From Paraburkholderia podalyriae (GTDB lineage Bacteria; Pseudomonadota; Gammaproteobacteria; Burkholderiales; Burkholderiaceae), in the NCBI RefSeq assembly GCF_014397785.1, contig NZ_VZQQ01000019.1, positions 1-64,000 on the forward strand: a stretch of DNA of 64,000 nucleotides. The letters run 5' to 3'. The notes beneath the pieces are model-generated. The model saw only the letters and a program-made list of their open reading frames with translations. It ran no database searches and was not told the DNA's origin. Below, piece by piece: positions 1-8,358 of the stretch. The number at the start of each line of letters is the position of its first letter. Position 1 is the first letter of the stretch. The position numbers and the translations under genes were made by a program.

Positions 1-203
1 TGGTCCCCGCCATGCAGGCCGGGCCGCTGATCAGTGGCGGCAGACTGGTGGCGCTCGCCCCTGGGCACGACCTGATGATCGATCTTTACTGGCATCACTG
101 GGCGCAGGAGCCCGAGCCGCTCGCGACAATGAGTGAGCTGGTCATGGCAGCGGCGCGGCGGAGCCTGGTTCAGCCGGTGCCATGGGACGCACGCGCCAGT
201 TGA
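1..203 (+). CDS. LysR-family regulator, ArgP/IciA-like, C-terminal end only
   Basis: The reading frame is open from the window edge to a stop at 201-203, giving about 66 residues of a C-terminus. The pattern of a short 'GRLVALAPG' strand followed by 'IDLYWHHW' and a final amphipathic helix matches the end of the effector-binding domain of ArgP (IciA) type LysR regulators, which sense lysine or arginine and usually control a LysE/ArgO exporter. The DNA-binding domain lies outside the window. The 295 bases after it hold no convincing gene, so no adjacent exporter can be shown. Confidence 0.6.
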   Translation, partial: VPAMQAGPLISGGRLVALAPGHDLMIDLYWHHWAQEPEPLATMSELVMAAARRSLVQPVPWDARAS

Positions 204-498
204 CGGAGCGTTGCGACTCGCCGACGTGATGCTTTGCGTCGACTCTTCCGGTCGCCGTGATCCTACCGCTCGTCGCCGGCATTTTTTAGGAGGCAGTAGA
301 CGCGATCAGGATGGTCGCGGCGCCGCCTGCGACTCGCGTGATCCAGGCGGTGATCGCGTCACTGTGAAAATTGCGATCACCGGCGACGTTGTGGGCCGCG
401 GCGTAGCAGGCTTGACGACCGTTTGATGGTGCCGGTCGGTTGCTACATGGCTAACACGCAGGAGCACGATCGGGGCGCGTTCGGGTCGCCAGGCGGTT

Positions 499-1737
499 CT
501 ACGACCGAGCGCGCCCGAGTAACGGCGCGAACTGCCATGCGACCGGCACACAGGTGGAGGCGAGCAGCCCTGCGGGAAGCGGGAGCCAGCCGGGCAGATT
601 GCCGATACCGGTCCAGTTCATTGCCGAAACGAGCAGGGAAACGATGGCGCCAGACAGCAACATCGCTGATGCACAGCGCGGGGGGATCTGTCGACCACTC
701 TCGTGGAAGAGGAACAGCAACCCGACGGCCGCAACATAGACGATGTTCAGTGAAACGATGGTCGACACAATCGCCTGACCATCAGTCGCGATTGCGCAAC
801 CGATGGCGACGATCAGCAGGCGCGACGCATAGCCGTAGCGACCATCGCCGGCATGCAGGCGCTCAAGTGCCGATGACATCGCGCGCGTGATCGCGGTCCC
901 TGATCCGAGAGCAGAAAGCAGGATGACGCCGATGCAAACGGACCCCATCGTCCCACCCGTTTGCAGCATGATCGACGGGATCGCGCCCGCGGTGTCCGTC
1001 AGGCCGGACAGCTTGCCGGCATGAAGCGCTGCGACGACTGTTGCGGCCGGGAGAAACCCGGTCACCATGAGGAAGAGGCTCGCAAGTACGCAGCCTAGCC
1101 ACGCATCTCGTGGTCGGCGCGCTGAGACGACAAACTGTTGATAGTCCGATCCCGTGATGACCAGAAAGCCGACCCCTGCAATGGTGACCAGAGTGTCGGC
1201 TCTTGGCGCAGTGCGTATCTCACCAATGAAGGACGGCCATGCATGGAGGTACACGGTCAGGCCGTGCGATGCGACAAGCGCATGCAGAAGCGCAACGTTC
1301 ATGGCCAGCAGGCAGCACGCGAAGAGCGTTGCAGCCAAGCCGAGTTCGATGGAGGACATGACCAGCAGGGCCGCGGCGATCACCGCGAGTGCATGGGTTG
1401 CCGGCAGTCCCGTCGCGACAAGCACGGCAATACCGCCATGGATCTGGGCCGCCAGCACGCCGGACATCCAGACGAGCGAGAGGAGCGCGACGAGCTTGCG
1501 CACGACCGGACCATAGCGCTCGCCCAACACGTCCCAGATCAGTTCGCGTCCCCGCCAGAGCGCTGGTGCGGCCAGCGCGAGCGCGAGCATGCCCAGCGCG
1601 GTGACGATCGCATAGAGGCTGCCCGCCATACCGGCATGGAGTGCCATTTCGCCGGAACCGAGCAGGAATGCCACACCGTAGCTTGCCGAGACAAGCAGCG
1701 CAGCCACGTGGACCGCCCCGAGATTACGCTGCAACAT
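499..1737 (-). CDS. Sodium:solute symporter-like membrane transporter
   Basis: A 412-residue protein made almost wholly of hydrophobic segments, about 11 to 12 membrane helices. A central 'GSDYQQFVVSARRPRDAW' motif near residue 210, followed by a long helix with a proline, resembles the signature of the sodium:solute symporter (SSS) family. The start at 1737 is chosen because GGAGG lies six bases before it; an upstream in-frame ATG has no ribosome site. It begins inside the last codons of the desaturase gene (14-base overlap), so the two are probably translated together. The substrate cannot be read from the sequence; the pairing suggests a compound linked to the desaturase product. Confidence 0.65.
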   Translation of the reverse strand: MLQRNLGAVHVAALLVSASYGVAFLLGSGEMALHAGMAGSLYAIVTALGMLALALAAPALWRGRELIWDVLGERYGPVVRKLVALLSLVWMSGVLAAQIHGGIAVLVATGLPATHALAVIAAALLVMSSIELGLAATLFACCLLAMNVALLHALVASHGLTVYLHAWPSFIGEIRTAPRADTLVTIAGVGFLVITGSDYQQFVVSARRPRDAWLGCVLASLFLMVTGFLPAATVVAALHAGKLSGLTDTAGAIPSIMLQTGGTMGSVCIGVILLSALGSGTAITRAMSSALERLHAGDGRYGYASRLLIVAIGCAIATDGQAIVSTIVSLNIVYVAAVGLLFLFHESGRQIPPRCASAMLLSGAIVSLLVSAMNWTGIGNLPGWLPLPAGLLASTCVPVAWQFAPLLGRARS

Positions 1738-2677
1738 TGTCGCCTCCATGGACTTCCCATTCACGCACGACTGCATCAGGGCCGCGAAAATACGCGTGGC
1801 AGACTCTGGCCGCGCCGGCGAAGACAGGCAATGCCAGCAGCTCGCGTTGCGCGTGTGCGAGGCGGTGATAGGGAATCGACGGCATCAGGTGATGCGTGAG
1901 GTGGAAGCCGTTGTTGTGCGGGTGAATGATCCGCCGCCATAGACTGCGGGAAGAAACGTCGCGCGTGTAGCTGAAGATCCCGCCTCGCTCCAGACCAAAG
2001 TGGTCGCACAGCTCACGAAACGTCGTGATCGCGTGAAAGGCAGTGGCTCTCGCCAGCATCCATATGCCGAAGAAAAGCGCCGCCGGGTAAACGCCCCATA
2101 CAAGCGTTATGGCACCCAGTACGGCGGCCCACCATCCGGCCATGCCGAAGCGCTGCATCCAGCTGAGCCTCGACAGATGCAGATGCCCGAACGTCGAGCT
2201 CGACCAGGCCGCTGGCGCGAGCAGAACCTTGAAAAACGGCTGCCACCAGCGTTCGCCGGGATTCGGACGAACGGCGATGTAGTCAGGATCGCGCGCCGGG
2301 TCGCCGAGCCACGCATGATGGCGGGCGTGGAGCTCACGATAGAGCGCAAGGCTGTTGAAGAGCGCCGGTTCGATGAAGAGGCGCGCGAGGGCATCATTGA
2401 GGCGAGATGAGCGGGCAAGATTGCGGTGCGCGGCGTCGTGCAGCAGGTTGCCGAGCGCACGCTGCCGGTTACCGACCCATGCAACGATCGCCGGCGCCGA
2501 CCACCATCCAAGGCGCTGCAGGATCAGCATGGCGGCGGTGATGCTCATCCAGTCGAATACGATATCGACGACGACATGGATTACGTCGGGCGATGTCATG
2601 GCACGGTGAATCATGTTCCACTCTGGAAACGCGGAGCGGATCAGATCCTGGTCCTGGATCACGGCGCGACTATTCAT
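1724..2677 (-). CDS. Membrane fatty acid desaturase family protein
   Basis: A 317-residue membrane protein with the three histidine clusters of the membrane di-iron desaturase/hydroxylase family: HDAAH near residue 83, HARHH near 121 and HLTHH near 264. Hydrophobic pairs lie between them, as expected for an enzyme that inserts double bonds (or hydroxyls) into acyl chains using oxygen and reductant. The start at 2677 has GAGG just upstream; a longer start is possible but lacks a ribosome site. The gene overlaps the downstream symporter, forming a two-gene unit. The acyl substrate is unknown; the family also includes specialised-metabolism desaturases. Confidence 0.75.
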   Translation of the reverse strand: MNSRAVIQDQDLIRSAFPEWNMIHRAMTSPDVIHVVVDIVFDWMSITAAMLILQRLGWWSAPAIVAWVGNRQRALGNLLHDAAHRNLARSSRLNDALARLFIEPALFNSLALYRELHARHHAWLGDPARDPDYIAVRPNPGERWWQPFFKVLLAPAAWSSSTFGHLHLSRLSWMQRFGMAGWWAAVLGAITLVWGVYPAALFFGIWMLARATAFHAITTFRELCDHFGLERGGIFSYTRDVSSRSLWRRIIHPHNNGFHLTHHLMPSIPYHRLAHAQRELLALPVFAGAARVCHAYFRGPDAVVREWEVHGGDNVAA

Positions 2678-3317
2678 GGATACCTCGCATGGGTCAGTTC
2701 GCAAGGAAGACAATCACGTCGTCCGCAGCGGACGCGAACTGCGCGGCAGGCGGACGGGCGAAAACACAACTGAGTTTTGATCTTACGAAAGGAGGGGGCC
2801 GGTCGGTCACGCGTTGCGCAAATATTCGTACAGTTGCATTTTCGGCAGCGGCATGCGCGATGGGCCTCCTTCCTTGCCGGCTGTTTCCGGCGGCAAGGAA
2901 ATGAACGGCGCGAGTGTGAACGGGCAGACACCTGTGCGTTACGCTTCAGGGATATTGGGCGTGTGGGTCAATGCCTGGTAGAACTGCGTAACGTCACGCG
3001 ATAAGACGCAGTGAGCTTTGAAGAAGCACTGAACAGACAGGCGGTCGGGTGGCGTTGTAGCGTCAATTTGCGTGCTGTGTTGTCACGTGCCCTGTATGGA
3101 ATCCGCGGCGACGCGGTGCTTGCCTATGACGATGGCCGCAGGCAGTGTTACTGGCAACCGTTGTCATGGTGTCAACAGGATTGCGTCGTGGACTTGGCGA
3201 ATCAAGGCACCATCACGGGGTGATGCCGTATCGTGCGGAGCATTGATCAAGGGGCCGCAGGATTTTCACGAATCAGCGTGCTGGCCAGGCCCAGAGCCAG
3301 GAACGGAACGTACACGG
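2678..3317. other. Gene-poor stretch upstream of the desaturase operon
   Basis: About 640 bases with no reading frame that looks like a real protein. It should hold the promoter of the leftward desaturase-symporter pair. A short frame at 3011-3223 has no family resemblance or good ribosome site. No tRNA, integrase or clear attachment repeat was seen, although this is where the conjugative element could begin. Confidence 0.4.
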
Positions 3318-3530
3318 CTATGATGGTCCGCCGTCATCGACCGGTTCCGTCGAGAGGTGGATCTGAAACCCGATGGGTACCTGCTGTGCAATGACGAGTT
3401 CGAGACGGATATGTATGTCGGGTGCCGACGGGATTTTTGCGGCATGCCCGCCACGCGCAAGCAGGGCATCCTTCTCGATCTCGGTTGCCAGTTGATCGAG
3501 TTCCTTGCTGATTTCTTCCCGGCGTCCCAT
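3318..3530 (-). CDS. Small hypothetical protein with N-terminal coiled-coil
   Basis: A 70-residue protein. The first 20 residues (GRREEISKELDQLATEIEKD) form a charged heptad-like helix and the rest looks like two or three beta strands. The start at 3530 has GGGAG six bases upstream. The family is not recognised. It lies upstream of nothing obvious and reads the same way as the regulator at 3667-4104, from which it could be co-transcribed. Confidence 0.45.
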   Translation of the reverse strand: MGRREEISKELDQLATEIEKDALLARGGHAAKIPSAPDIHIRLELVIAQQVPIGFQIHLSTEPVDDGGPS

Positions 3531-3666
3531 TCCATTCTCCCGACCGATGGCGATATCGCAGGCGTTTTCACGCATGCGCTAAAAGGCGTTACGTCGGAAG
3601 ATTAATGTTCGCCCGATGTTGACGGGCGCCGTTGCAGAATTGTTCCCGCTGCTGACCTGGGCGCAA

Positions 3667-4104
3667 TCATCGCGTCAGGCGACCGATGCGTGAATCCTTC
3701 AGGATCTGCTCGGCGCTCTCGCCCAGCAACTGGCACTGCTCGTAGAGCAGGCCAATGAGTCGCGCCTTTTTCTTCGCATCGAGTGGCGCCTCTAGACGCT
3801 GTTCGATCCGTTCGACGGAGACCAGCACGCTGTCGAGCGTCTTCTGGTCGAGCCGGTACCGCACATCCCGGTCGAGAATCATGCTGCCGTCGCCTGACAG
3901 CAGCCAGACGGGATCGACTGAAAACCGCTCGTATAGCCCGCGCAGCAGTTCGATCGGGATCGCACGCTCCCCGCGCTCGTAATTGGCATAGGCGCGCAGA
4001 GACAGCCCGAGCTGCCGGGCCATCTTGTCCTGCGACAGGCCGAGATGCTCGCGCACCTGTGCAACCCGCTGATGAGAGTCTTCGTGATCAGTGGTGCTTG
4101 ACAT
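3667..4104 (-). CDS. XRE-family helix-turn-helix regulator
   Basis: A 145-residue protein with a Cro/CI-type HTH at residues 14-70 (LGLSQDKMARQLGLSLRAYA), followed by the 'VDPVWLLSGDGSMI' stretch typical of short phage-repressor-like regulators and then a helical tail for dimerisation. There is no LexA-like peptidase domain, so RecA-driven self-cleavage is not expected. It is divergent from the excisionase-like protein at 4238 and the parA operon, which makes it a likely repressor of the element's core genes. A near-consensus promoter lies directly upstream. Confidence 0.8.
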   Translation of the reverse strand: MSSTTDHEDSHQRVAQVREHLGLSQDKMARQLGLSLRAYANYERGERAIPIELLRGLYERFSVDPVWLLSGDGSMILDRDVRYRLDQKTLDSVLVSVERIEQRLEAPLDAKKKARLIGLLYEQCQLLGESAEQILKDSRIGRLTR

Positions 4105-4140
4105 GTCTGTCTCACATTCCTAGAGTGATCGTGTGCCTTG

Positions 4141-4168
4141 ATTATAGGTACATTCGAGTAATAGACAA
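4141..4168 (-). promoter_or_regulatory. Sigma-70-type promoter of the XRE regulator gene
   Basis: On the minus strand TTGTCT (4163-4168) and a perfect TATAAT (4141-4146) are separated by 16 bases, 37 bases before the ATG at 4104. It sits in the 130-base divergent gap to the rightward core operon, so a repressor bound here could control both directions. Confidence 0.5.
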
Positions 4169-4237
4169 TCCTGGACGTACCCGAACGAAATGAGCTCTCG
4201 CTGGACGGGTGGTGCGTCGAGGTGCCGTGGAGGGAAA

Positions 4238-4498
4238 GTGACAAGCAGGCGCTTCTACACGCTGGAAGAGATTGCGCGGGAGCTGCATATCGCGCCGGCG
4301 ACAGCACGCAACCGCCTGACGCTCGGGCTGCCGATGCCACCGTCAATTCGCGTGGGGCGCCGGCGTCTTTTTCCGGTCGACCAGTATGAAAAGTGGATCG
4401 CCTCGCAACTGACGCACTCCGGTGGAAACGAGGCCGCCGGAGACGTCACCGAGGACGGCAGTCGCGATCCATACGGGCCGTCTCACGATCCGACGTAG
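4238..4498 (+). CDS. Excisionase/AlpA-like DNA-binding protein
   Basis: An 86-residue protein. Residues 5-55 (FYTLEEIARELHIAPATARN ... PPSIRVGRRRLF) form the winged-helix fold shared by AlpA, excisionases and MerR N-termini, with the typical 'vGRR.lF' wing. GTG at 4238 is preceded by GGAGG with a four-base gap; an ATG at 4190 would add 16 residues but has no ribosome site. It is divergent from the XRE regulator and directly upstream of parA. In related islands AlpA-like proteins activate or assist excision; the role here is inferred. Confidence 0.6.
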   Translation: MTSRRFYTLEEIARELHIAPATARNRLTLGLPMPPSIRVGRRRLFPVDQYEKWIASQLTHSGGNEAAGDVTEDGSRDPYGPSHDPT

Positions 4499-4564
4499 CG
4501 ACCATATTCTTTTTCATTAACTGAATTTCCACTCAAGCGATGACGCTGTACTGGATCTCCCACC

Positions 4565-5443
4565 GTGCCGGTAGTTATCTCCTTCGTCTCCACCAAAGGC
4601 GGCGTCGGTAAGACGACCGTCGCCGCCAATCTTGGCGGCCTGCTCGCAGCCTTCGGCTTGAAGGTTCTCGCGATCGATGCAGATGTCCAGCCGAGTCTAA
4701 GTAAGTTCTTTCCCGTCCATTACCGTTCATCGCAAGGTCTGACAGCAGTCGTGACTTCGGGCGGCAATCCGTCGGCCGACTGTATCAGCCGCACGATTTT
4801 CTCCAATCTCGATCTGGTCTATTCCGATACGCCCGATGCTGCACTGCAGGCCTGGCTCAATCGCCGTGAGGATCGCCTGATGATCCTGCGCCGGGCGATG
4901 CGCAGTCCGCTTGTCGACCCTTATGACGTAGTGCTGATCGACACGCAGGGTGCGGTGGGTGAATTGCAGAAGTCTGCCGCGATGGCGGCAGACGTGATGG
5001 TGTCGCCCGTCAAGCCGGATGCGCTGAGTGCCGGTGAGTTCGCCACGGGCACGATCGCGATGCTCGACGAGCTGAACCGGCTGGCCGACCTCGGCGCATC
5101 GTTCCGTTCGGGCGACCTGCTTGCGCTGATCAACGCACACGAGCGCACCACCAATGCGCGGGCGCTCGCGGCAGTACTGCGGCAGCGGTTTGCCGGACAC
5201 GCGAAGGTCAGGGTGCTCGACACCGTGATCCCGTCAGCGGCCGCGTACGCGGCGGCGGCGACCGCACGCGTCCCGGTACACGACTTCGATCGTCGCCGGC
5301 GGTTCGGGAATTCCGCGTGGAACGTCATGCACCGTCTCGCATGGGAATTGTTTCCGTCGCTTGCGAACGTCTATGCCGGTGCGCCGCAATGTTCGACGGG
5401 CGAGACCGGGGCCGGCGGCATCCGGCAGGGGGCGGTCGCATGA
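4565..5443 (+). CDS. parA: ParA-family partition ATPase
   Basis: A 292-residue protein starting with GTG. The deviant Walker A motif KGGVGKTT is at residues 11-18, a Walker A'-like 'LAIDADVQPS' at 35-44 and Walker B 'VVLIDTQG' ends near D126. This is the Soj/ParA ATPase group that distributes DNA molecules or their nucleoprotein complexes at division. It has no N-terminal HTH, so it should not be a direct repressor. Its stop overlaps the parB start by four bases (ATGA), so the two are translationally coupled, as in SPI-7 and PFGI-1-type islands. Confidence 0.9.
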   Translation: MPVVISFVSTKGGVGKTTVAANLGGLLAAFGLKVLAIDADVQPSLSKFFPVHYRSSQGLTAVVTSGGNPSADCISRTIFSNLDLVYSDTPDAALQAWLNRREDRLMILRRAMRSPLVDPYDVVLIDTQGAVGELQKSAAMAADVMVSPVKPDALSAGEFATGTIAMLDELNRLADLGASFRSGDLLALINAHERTTNARALAAVLRQRFAGHAKVRVLDTVIPSAAAYAAAATARVPVHDFDRRRRFGNSAWNVMHRLAWELFPSLANVYAGAPQCSTGETGAGGIRQGAVA

Positions 5444-7224
5444 ACGTGTCGGACAAGCCGCTCAGTGAGGCGCGCGAAGCGCTCGCTGCCCAGCGCCTGG
5501 ACGTGTCCCCGCCGGGCGCTCAGACGCCCGATCCGCAACTCACATCGGTGGTCCGGCTGAAGATCACCGATGTGATGGTCTATGAGCGCAATCCGCGGCG
5601 CGCGTCGCACGAGCGCATCGTCGAACTCAAGGAGTCGATCCGGGTGAACGGCATCGAGCAGATCGTGACGGTGACCCGCCGTCCAGGCGAGACGCGCTAC
5701 GTGGTGGCGAAGGGCGGCAATTCGCGCGTGACGGCAGCGACGGCCCTTCACGATGAAACCCGCGACGAACGCTTCCTTTACTACGACTTTATCTACGTGC
5801 TGTATCCCGGTGAGGCGAAGCTGCTGGCGGCGCACCTGCGCGAGAATGACCAGCGCGCCGACCTCTGCTTCTGGGACAAGGCGAATGGCTATCTAGCGCT
5901 TAAGACCGATCTCGAAGCCGAACGTAGCGAGACGCTGTCGTTACGTGAATTCTCCCGGCTGCTTGAACAGGAAGGGGCACCGGTGAGCCATGTGCTGCTC
6001 TCGCTCTTCCAGTTCGCGGTCGACCGTCTCTCCGGGCTTGGACCTGCGACGGCGTATCTGAGCCGGCGCGCGCTCGTCGATGTGATCCAGCCGGGTATCG
6101 GCATGCTGCTGCGCCTCACGAGGCGTCTCGGCTTCGACGATCAGTGGTTGCAGGTGCGGGTGATCGATCCGCAACTGACCGGCATCGCCGCCCGCTGCAA
6201 TCCGGACAACCCGGATGCGGCCGGCACGCTGGCGCAGCCTGCACCATTTGATGCTGCGCAGCTGGTCGACGGATTGAAACAACGGCTGGCAGGCGAGCTC
6301 GGCGTGCCGCGCGACGCGATGGACCGGATGTGTCATCTGCTGGAGCGCACACCGAACGCTGCCGGTGATGACTTACGTGAAGTCGGTGGCATGCCGGGTG
6401 AGCGACGTGAATCTTCATCGATCGCATCCGATGTCGACGCGAATCGTGCAGCGACCACACCGGATCCTTCGGCCTCGTCGGGACCCGTGAGGTTGACCCG
6501 GTTCGACGAACAGCCTCGCGCCACGCCGGCTGCGGATGGAACCGTGCCACGCCCGACCTGTGTCGGGCAACGGCGTGGCGAGTCAGTCGTGTCGACGGCT
6601 GCTCCGCAACGCGCACCGGATAACCCATCCACGGTGGTGACTGACGACGTTCGCCGGGACAGCGCGCTGCACGCTGCGTCTTCTTCAAACCAGGGTGAGC
6701 TTTTCCGGGAAGCGGTGCTGACTTTCGCACGAACCTGCGGTCTCGATGGCTGCGTACGCGACGCACCCGCATTGCCCTACGGATTCATGGTCGAGCCACC
6801 GCCGCCGGAAAGACCGCGCTTCTCGCCCGGTGTCGCGCCTGGGTTGTCGCCCGGCGTCGGCGCGCAGCGTGACGAAGAGATGCTCAACCGGTATCTCGGC
6901 TGGTGGTGGCTCGTGAGCCTGTCACGGCAAAACACCGCAACGGGCATCGCACGCGTTCCCTCCGGGAGCCTCTTCGCACAGATGGCCCGCGATGACGAGA
7001 CGTGGAACCGCACCTGTGACGCGAGCGTCGGCGAGCCGTTGCTCGCCGACCGCATGGACGTGATGTTCGACGTGATGCTCAATCCGGATCACCCGATCGG
7101 TCAGTGGTGGGACGACGTCATTCGCGCGGCGCGCGCATTCCGGGCGGCGTACCCCGAGCGCTTTGCACCGGCGCGCTGGCCTGAACCGGGTGCAGACGAG
7201 CGGCTTCAGCGGGGAGGGGCGTGA
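5440..7224 (+). CDS. parB: ParB-family protein of the PFGI-1 ICE class
   Basis: A 594-residue protein. Residues 36-140 carry the ParB/Srx-like nucleotide-binding fold: 'NPRR' at 51-54, 'GIEQIVTVTRR' near 71 and 'AKGGNSRVTAA' near 90. A central helical DNA-binding part and a long low-complexity linker (about 300-420) lead to a C-terminal helical domain. The length and arrangement fit the ParB-like protein of PFGI-1-class ICEs (TIGR03764) rather than chromosomal ParB. The start is the ATG overlapping the parA stop, with GGGGGCGG before it. It presumably binds centromere-like sites on the element; none were identified. Confidence 0.85.
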   Translation: MNVSDKPLSEAREALAAQRLDVSPPGAQTPDPQLTSVVRLKITDVMVYERNPRRASHERIVELKESIRVNGIEQIVTVTRRPGETRYVVAKGGNSRVTAATALHDETRDERFLYYDFIYVLYPGEAKLLAAHLRENDQRADLCFWDKANGYLALKTDLEAERSETLSLREFSRLLEQEGAPVSHVLLSLFQFAVDRLSGLGPATAYLSRRALVDVIQPGIGMLLRLTRRLGFDDQWLQVRVIDPQLTGIAARCNPDNPDAAGTLAQPAPFDAAQLVDGLKQRLAGELGVPRDAMDRMCHLLERTPNAAGDDLREVGGMPGERRESSSIASDVDANRAATTPDPSASSGPVRLTRFDEQPRATPAADGTVPRPTCVGQRRGESVVSTAAPQRAPDNPSTVVTDDVRRDSALHAASSSNQGELFREAVLTFARTCGLDGCVRDAPALPYGFMVEPPPPERPRFSPGVAPGLSPGVGAQRDEEMLNRYLGWWWLVSLSRQNTATGIARVPSGSLFAQMARDDETWNRTCDASVGEPLLADRMDVMFDVMLNPDHPIGQWWDDVIRAARAFRAAYPERFAPARWPEPGADERLQRGGA

Positions 7225-7874
7225 TGGACAATGTCTTCCTGCGGCTGGAGAGCGAAGCGCTCGCGCATTTCGTGCTACTCGAGCTGATTGCGTGTGCTTG
7301 CATGACAGATCGGTACGTCATCGCAGGACATGAGGATAACGAAGTTTCATGTGGAACAGCGTCGCCGCATCGGACATCGTTGACAGACCGGCTACCGGGC
7401 GCGATCAGGCGTGTGCTCAGTGATGCCCGTTCGCCGGCGCTCGTGCGCGATCTGCTGACCTCGGGTGCATTGCGTGTCTTTGCGGATGCCGGCGCGCTGC
7501 AGCGTCGCTGCGAGCTGATTGAGCGGCAGTGGCGCGATCAGGACCTGTTGCGCGCCTTTGTGGAGCGGCAGGCCAGTATTCCGATGATCCGAACGTTTTT
7601 CCGCACCACCACGCGCGCAACAATTGCACGGCTGCGCGCCGAACTCAATGTCGCCGCGCCGACGAAACCGCGTGCGCTGTCGCGCTCCGGAATGGATCTG
7701 CTGTTCGATGCGTGGGCCAGTCTGAAAGACATCGGCGACCTGCGCGAACGCTATCTGGCGCTGCATGAGCAATGCGACGGGCAATGGTCGCTCGCGACGC
7801 TTTTCGCGGCACTCGACGCGGACACCGGAGACCTTGCCCCACCTTCTTCCCATCAGGAGTCTGACCATGTATGA
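7224..7874 (+). CDS. DUF2857-like ICE core protein
   Basis: A 216-residue mostly helical protein. Residues 105-200, with the pattern 'LLRAFVERQASIPMIRTFFR', a run of arginines and a final 'WSLATLFAALD', resemble the DUF2857 family found next to parB in SPI-7/PFGI-1 islands. The start overlaps the parB stop (TGATG); a GTG three bases earlier is equally possible. Its biochemical role is unknown. Position between parB and the replication-like genes argues for work in element maintenance. Confidence 0.5.
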   Translation: MDNVFLRLESEALAHFVLLELIACACMTDRYVIAGHEDNEVSCGTASPHRTSLTDRLPGAIRRVLSDARSPALVRDLLTSGALRVFADAGALQRRCELIERQWRDQDLLRAFVERQASIPMIRTFFRTTTRATIARLRAELNVAAPTKPRALSRSGMDLLFDAWASLKDIGDLRERYLALHEQCDGQWSLATLFAALDADTGDLAPPSSHQESDHV

Positions 7875-8358
7875 CATGCGACTTGATCCGCAGGGCAACC
7901 TGCTGCCCGGCAAGACCTGGGATGATTCACCCGGACTGCCGCCTGCCGAAGCCGAAATGGTGCTCTCGATGCTCGATGTGCCGATCGCGATAGACCGCTG
8001 TTTCGTCGAGATCTGTGGCGACCTCGCCGCGGCCGCCATGCTCACGGAACTGTCGACGGTTGAGAGCGAGACGGGACGTCACCATGACTGGCTTCAGGTC
8101 GCGCCCGACGAGTTCGCGCGCAGACTGGCGCTCACCGAGTCGCAGCAGCGCGCCGCGCGGCGACTGCTCCGGTCGAAAGGCCTGATCGCGCATCGTCGGC
8201 GCAAGACGCTGCTGGCGGATGAGTTCCGTATCCTCTGGCCGGCTGTGCTCGCGCTGCTTCAGCGCAAAGCGGAGGAGCGGACCGCGCATATTGTCTGGCC
8301 CCCTGTACGTCCCGATCAGCCGCAACAGCTGAACCAGCCAGAGGAGGTCCAGTCATGA
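7867..8358 (+). CDS. Small winged-helix-like ICE core protein
   Basis: A 163-residue protein whose middle, residues 55-115 (FARRLALTESQQRAARRLLR then SKGLIAHRRR), looks like a winged helix of the kind found twice in the next gene product. AGGAG lies eight bases before the ATG, which overlaps the previous stop. Its own stop overlaps the next start (ATGATG), so four genes in a row are coupled. It may be a DNA-binding partner of the following protein; the family name is not recognised. Confidence 0.6.
   Translation: MYDMRLDPQGNLLPGKTWDDSPGLPPAEAEMVLSMLDVPIAIDRCFVEICGDLAAAAMLTELSTVESETGRHHDWLQVAPDEFARRLALTESQQRAARRLLRSKGLIAHRRRKTLLADEFRILWPAVLALLQRKAEERTAHIVWPPVRPDQPQQLNQPEEVQS

Noticed and set aside
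1138..1899. Long rightward open frame of 253 codons
   Set aside because: It is antisense to the symporter and desaturase genes, has no ribosome site and reads as low-complexity arginine/glutamine-rich sequence.
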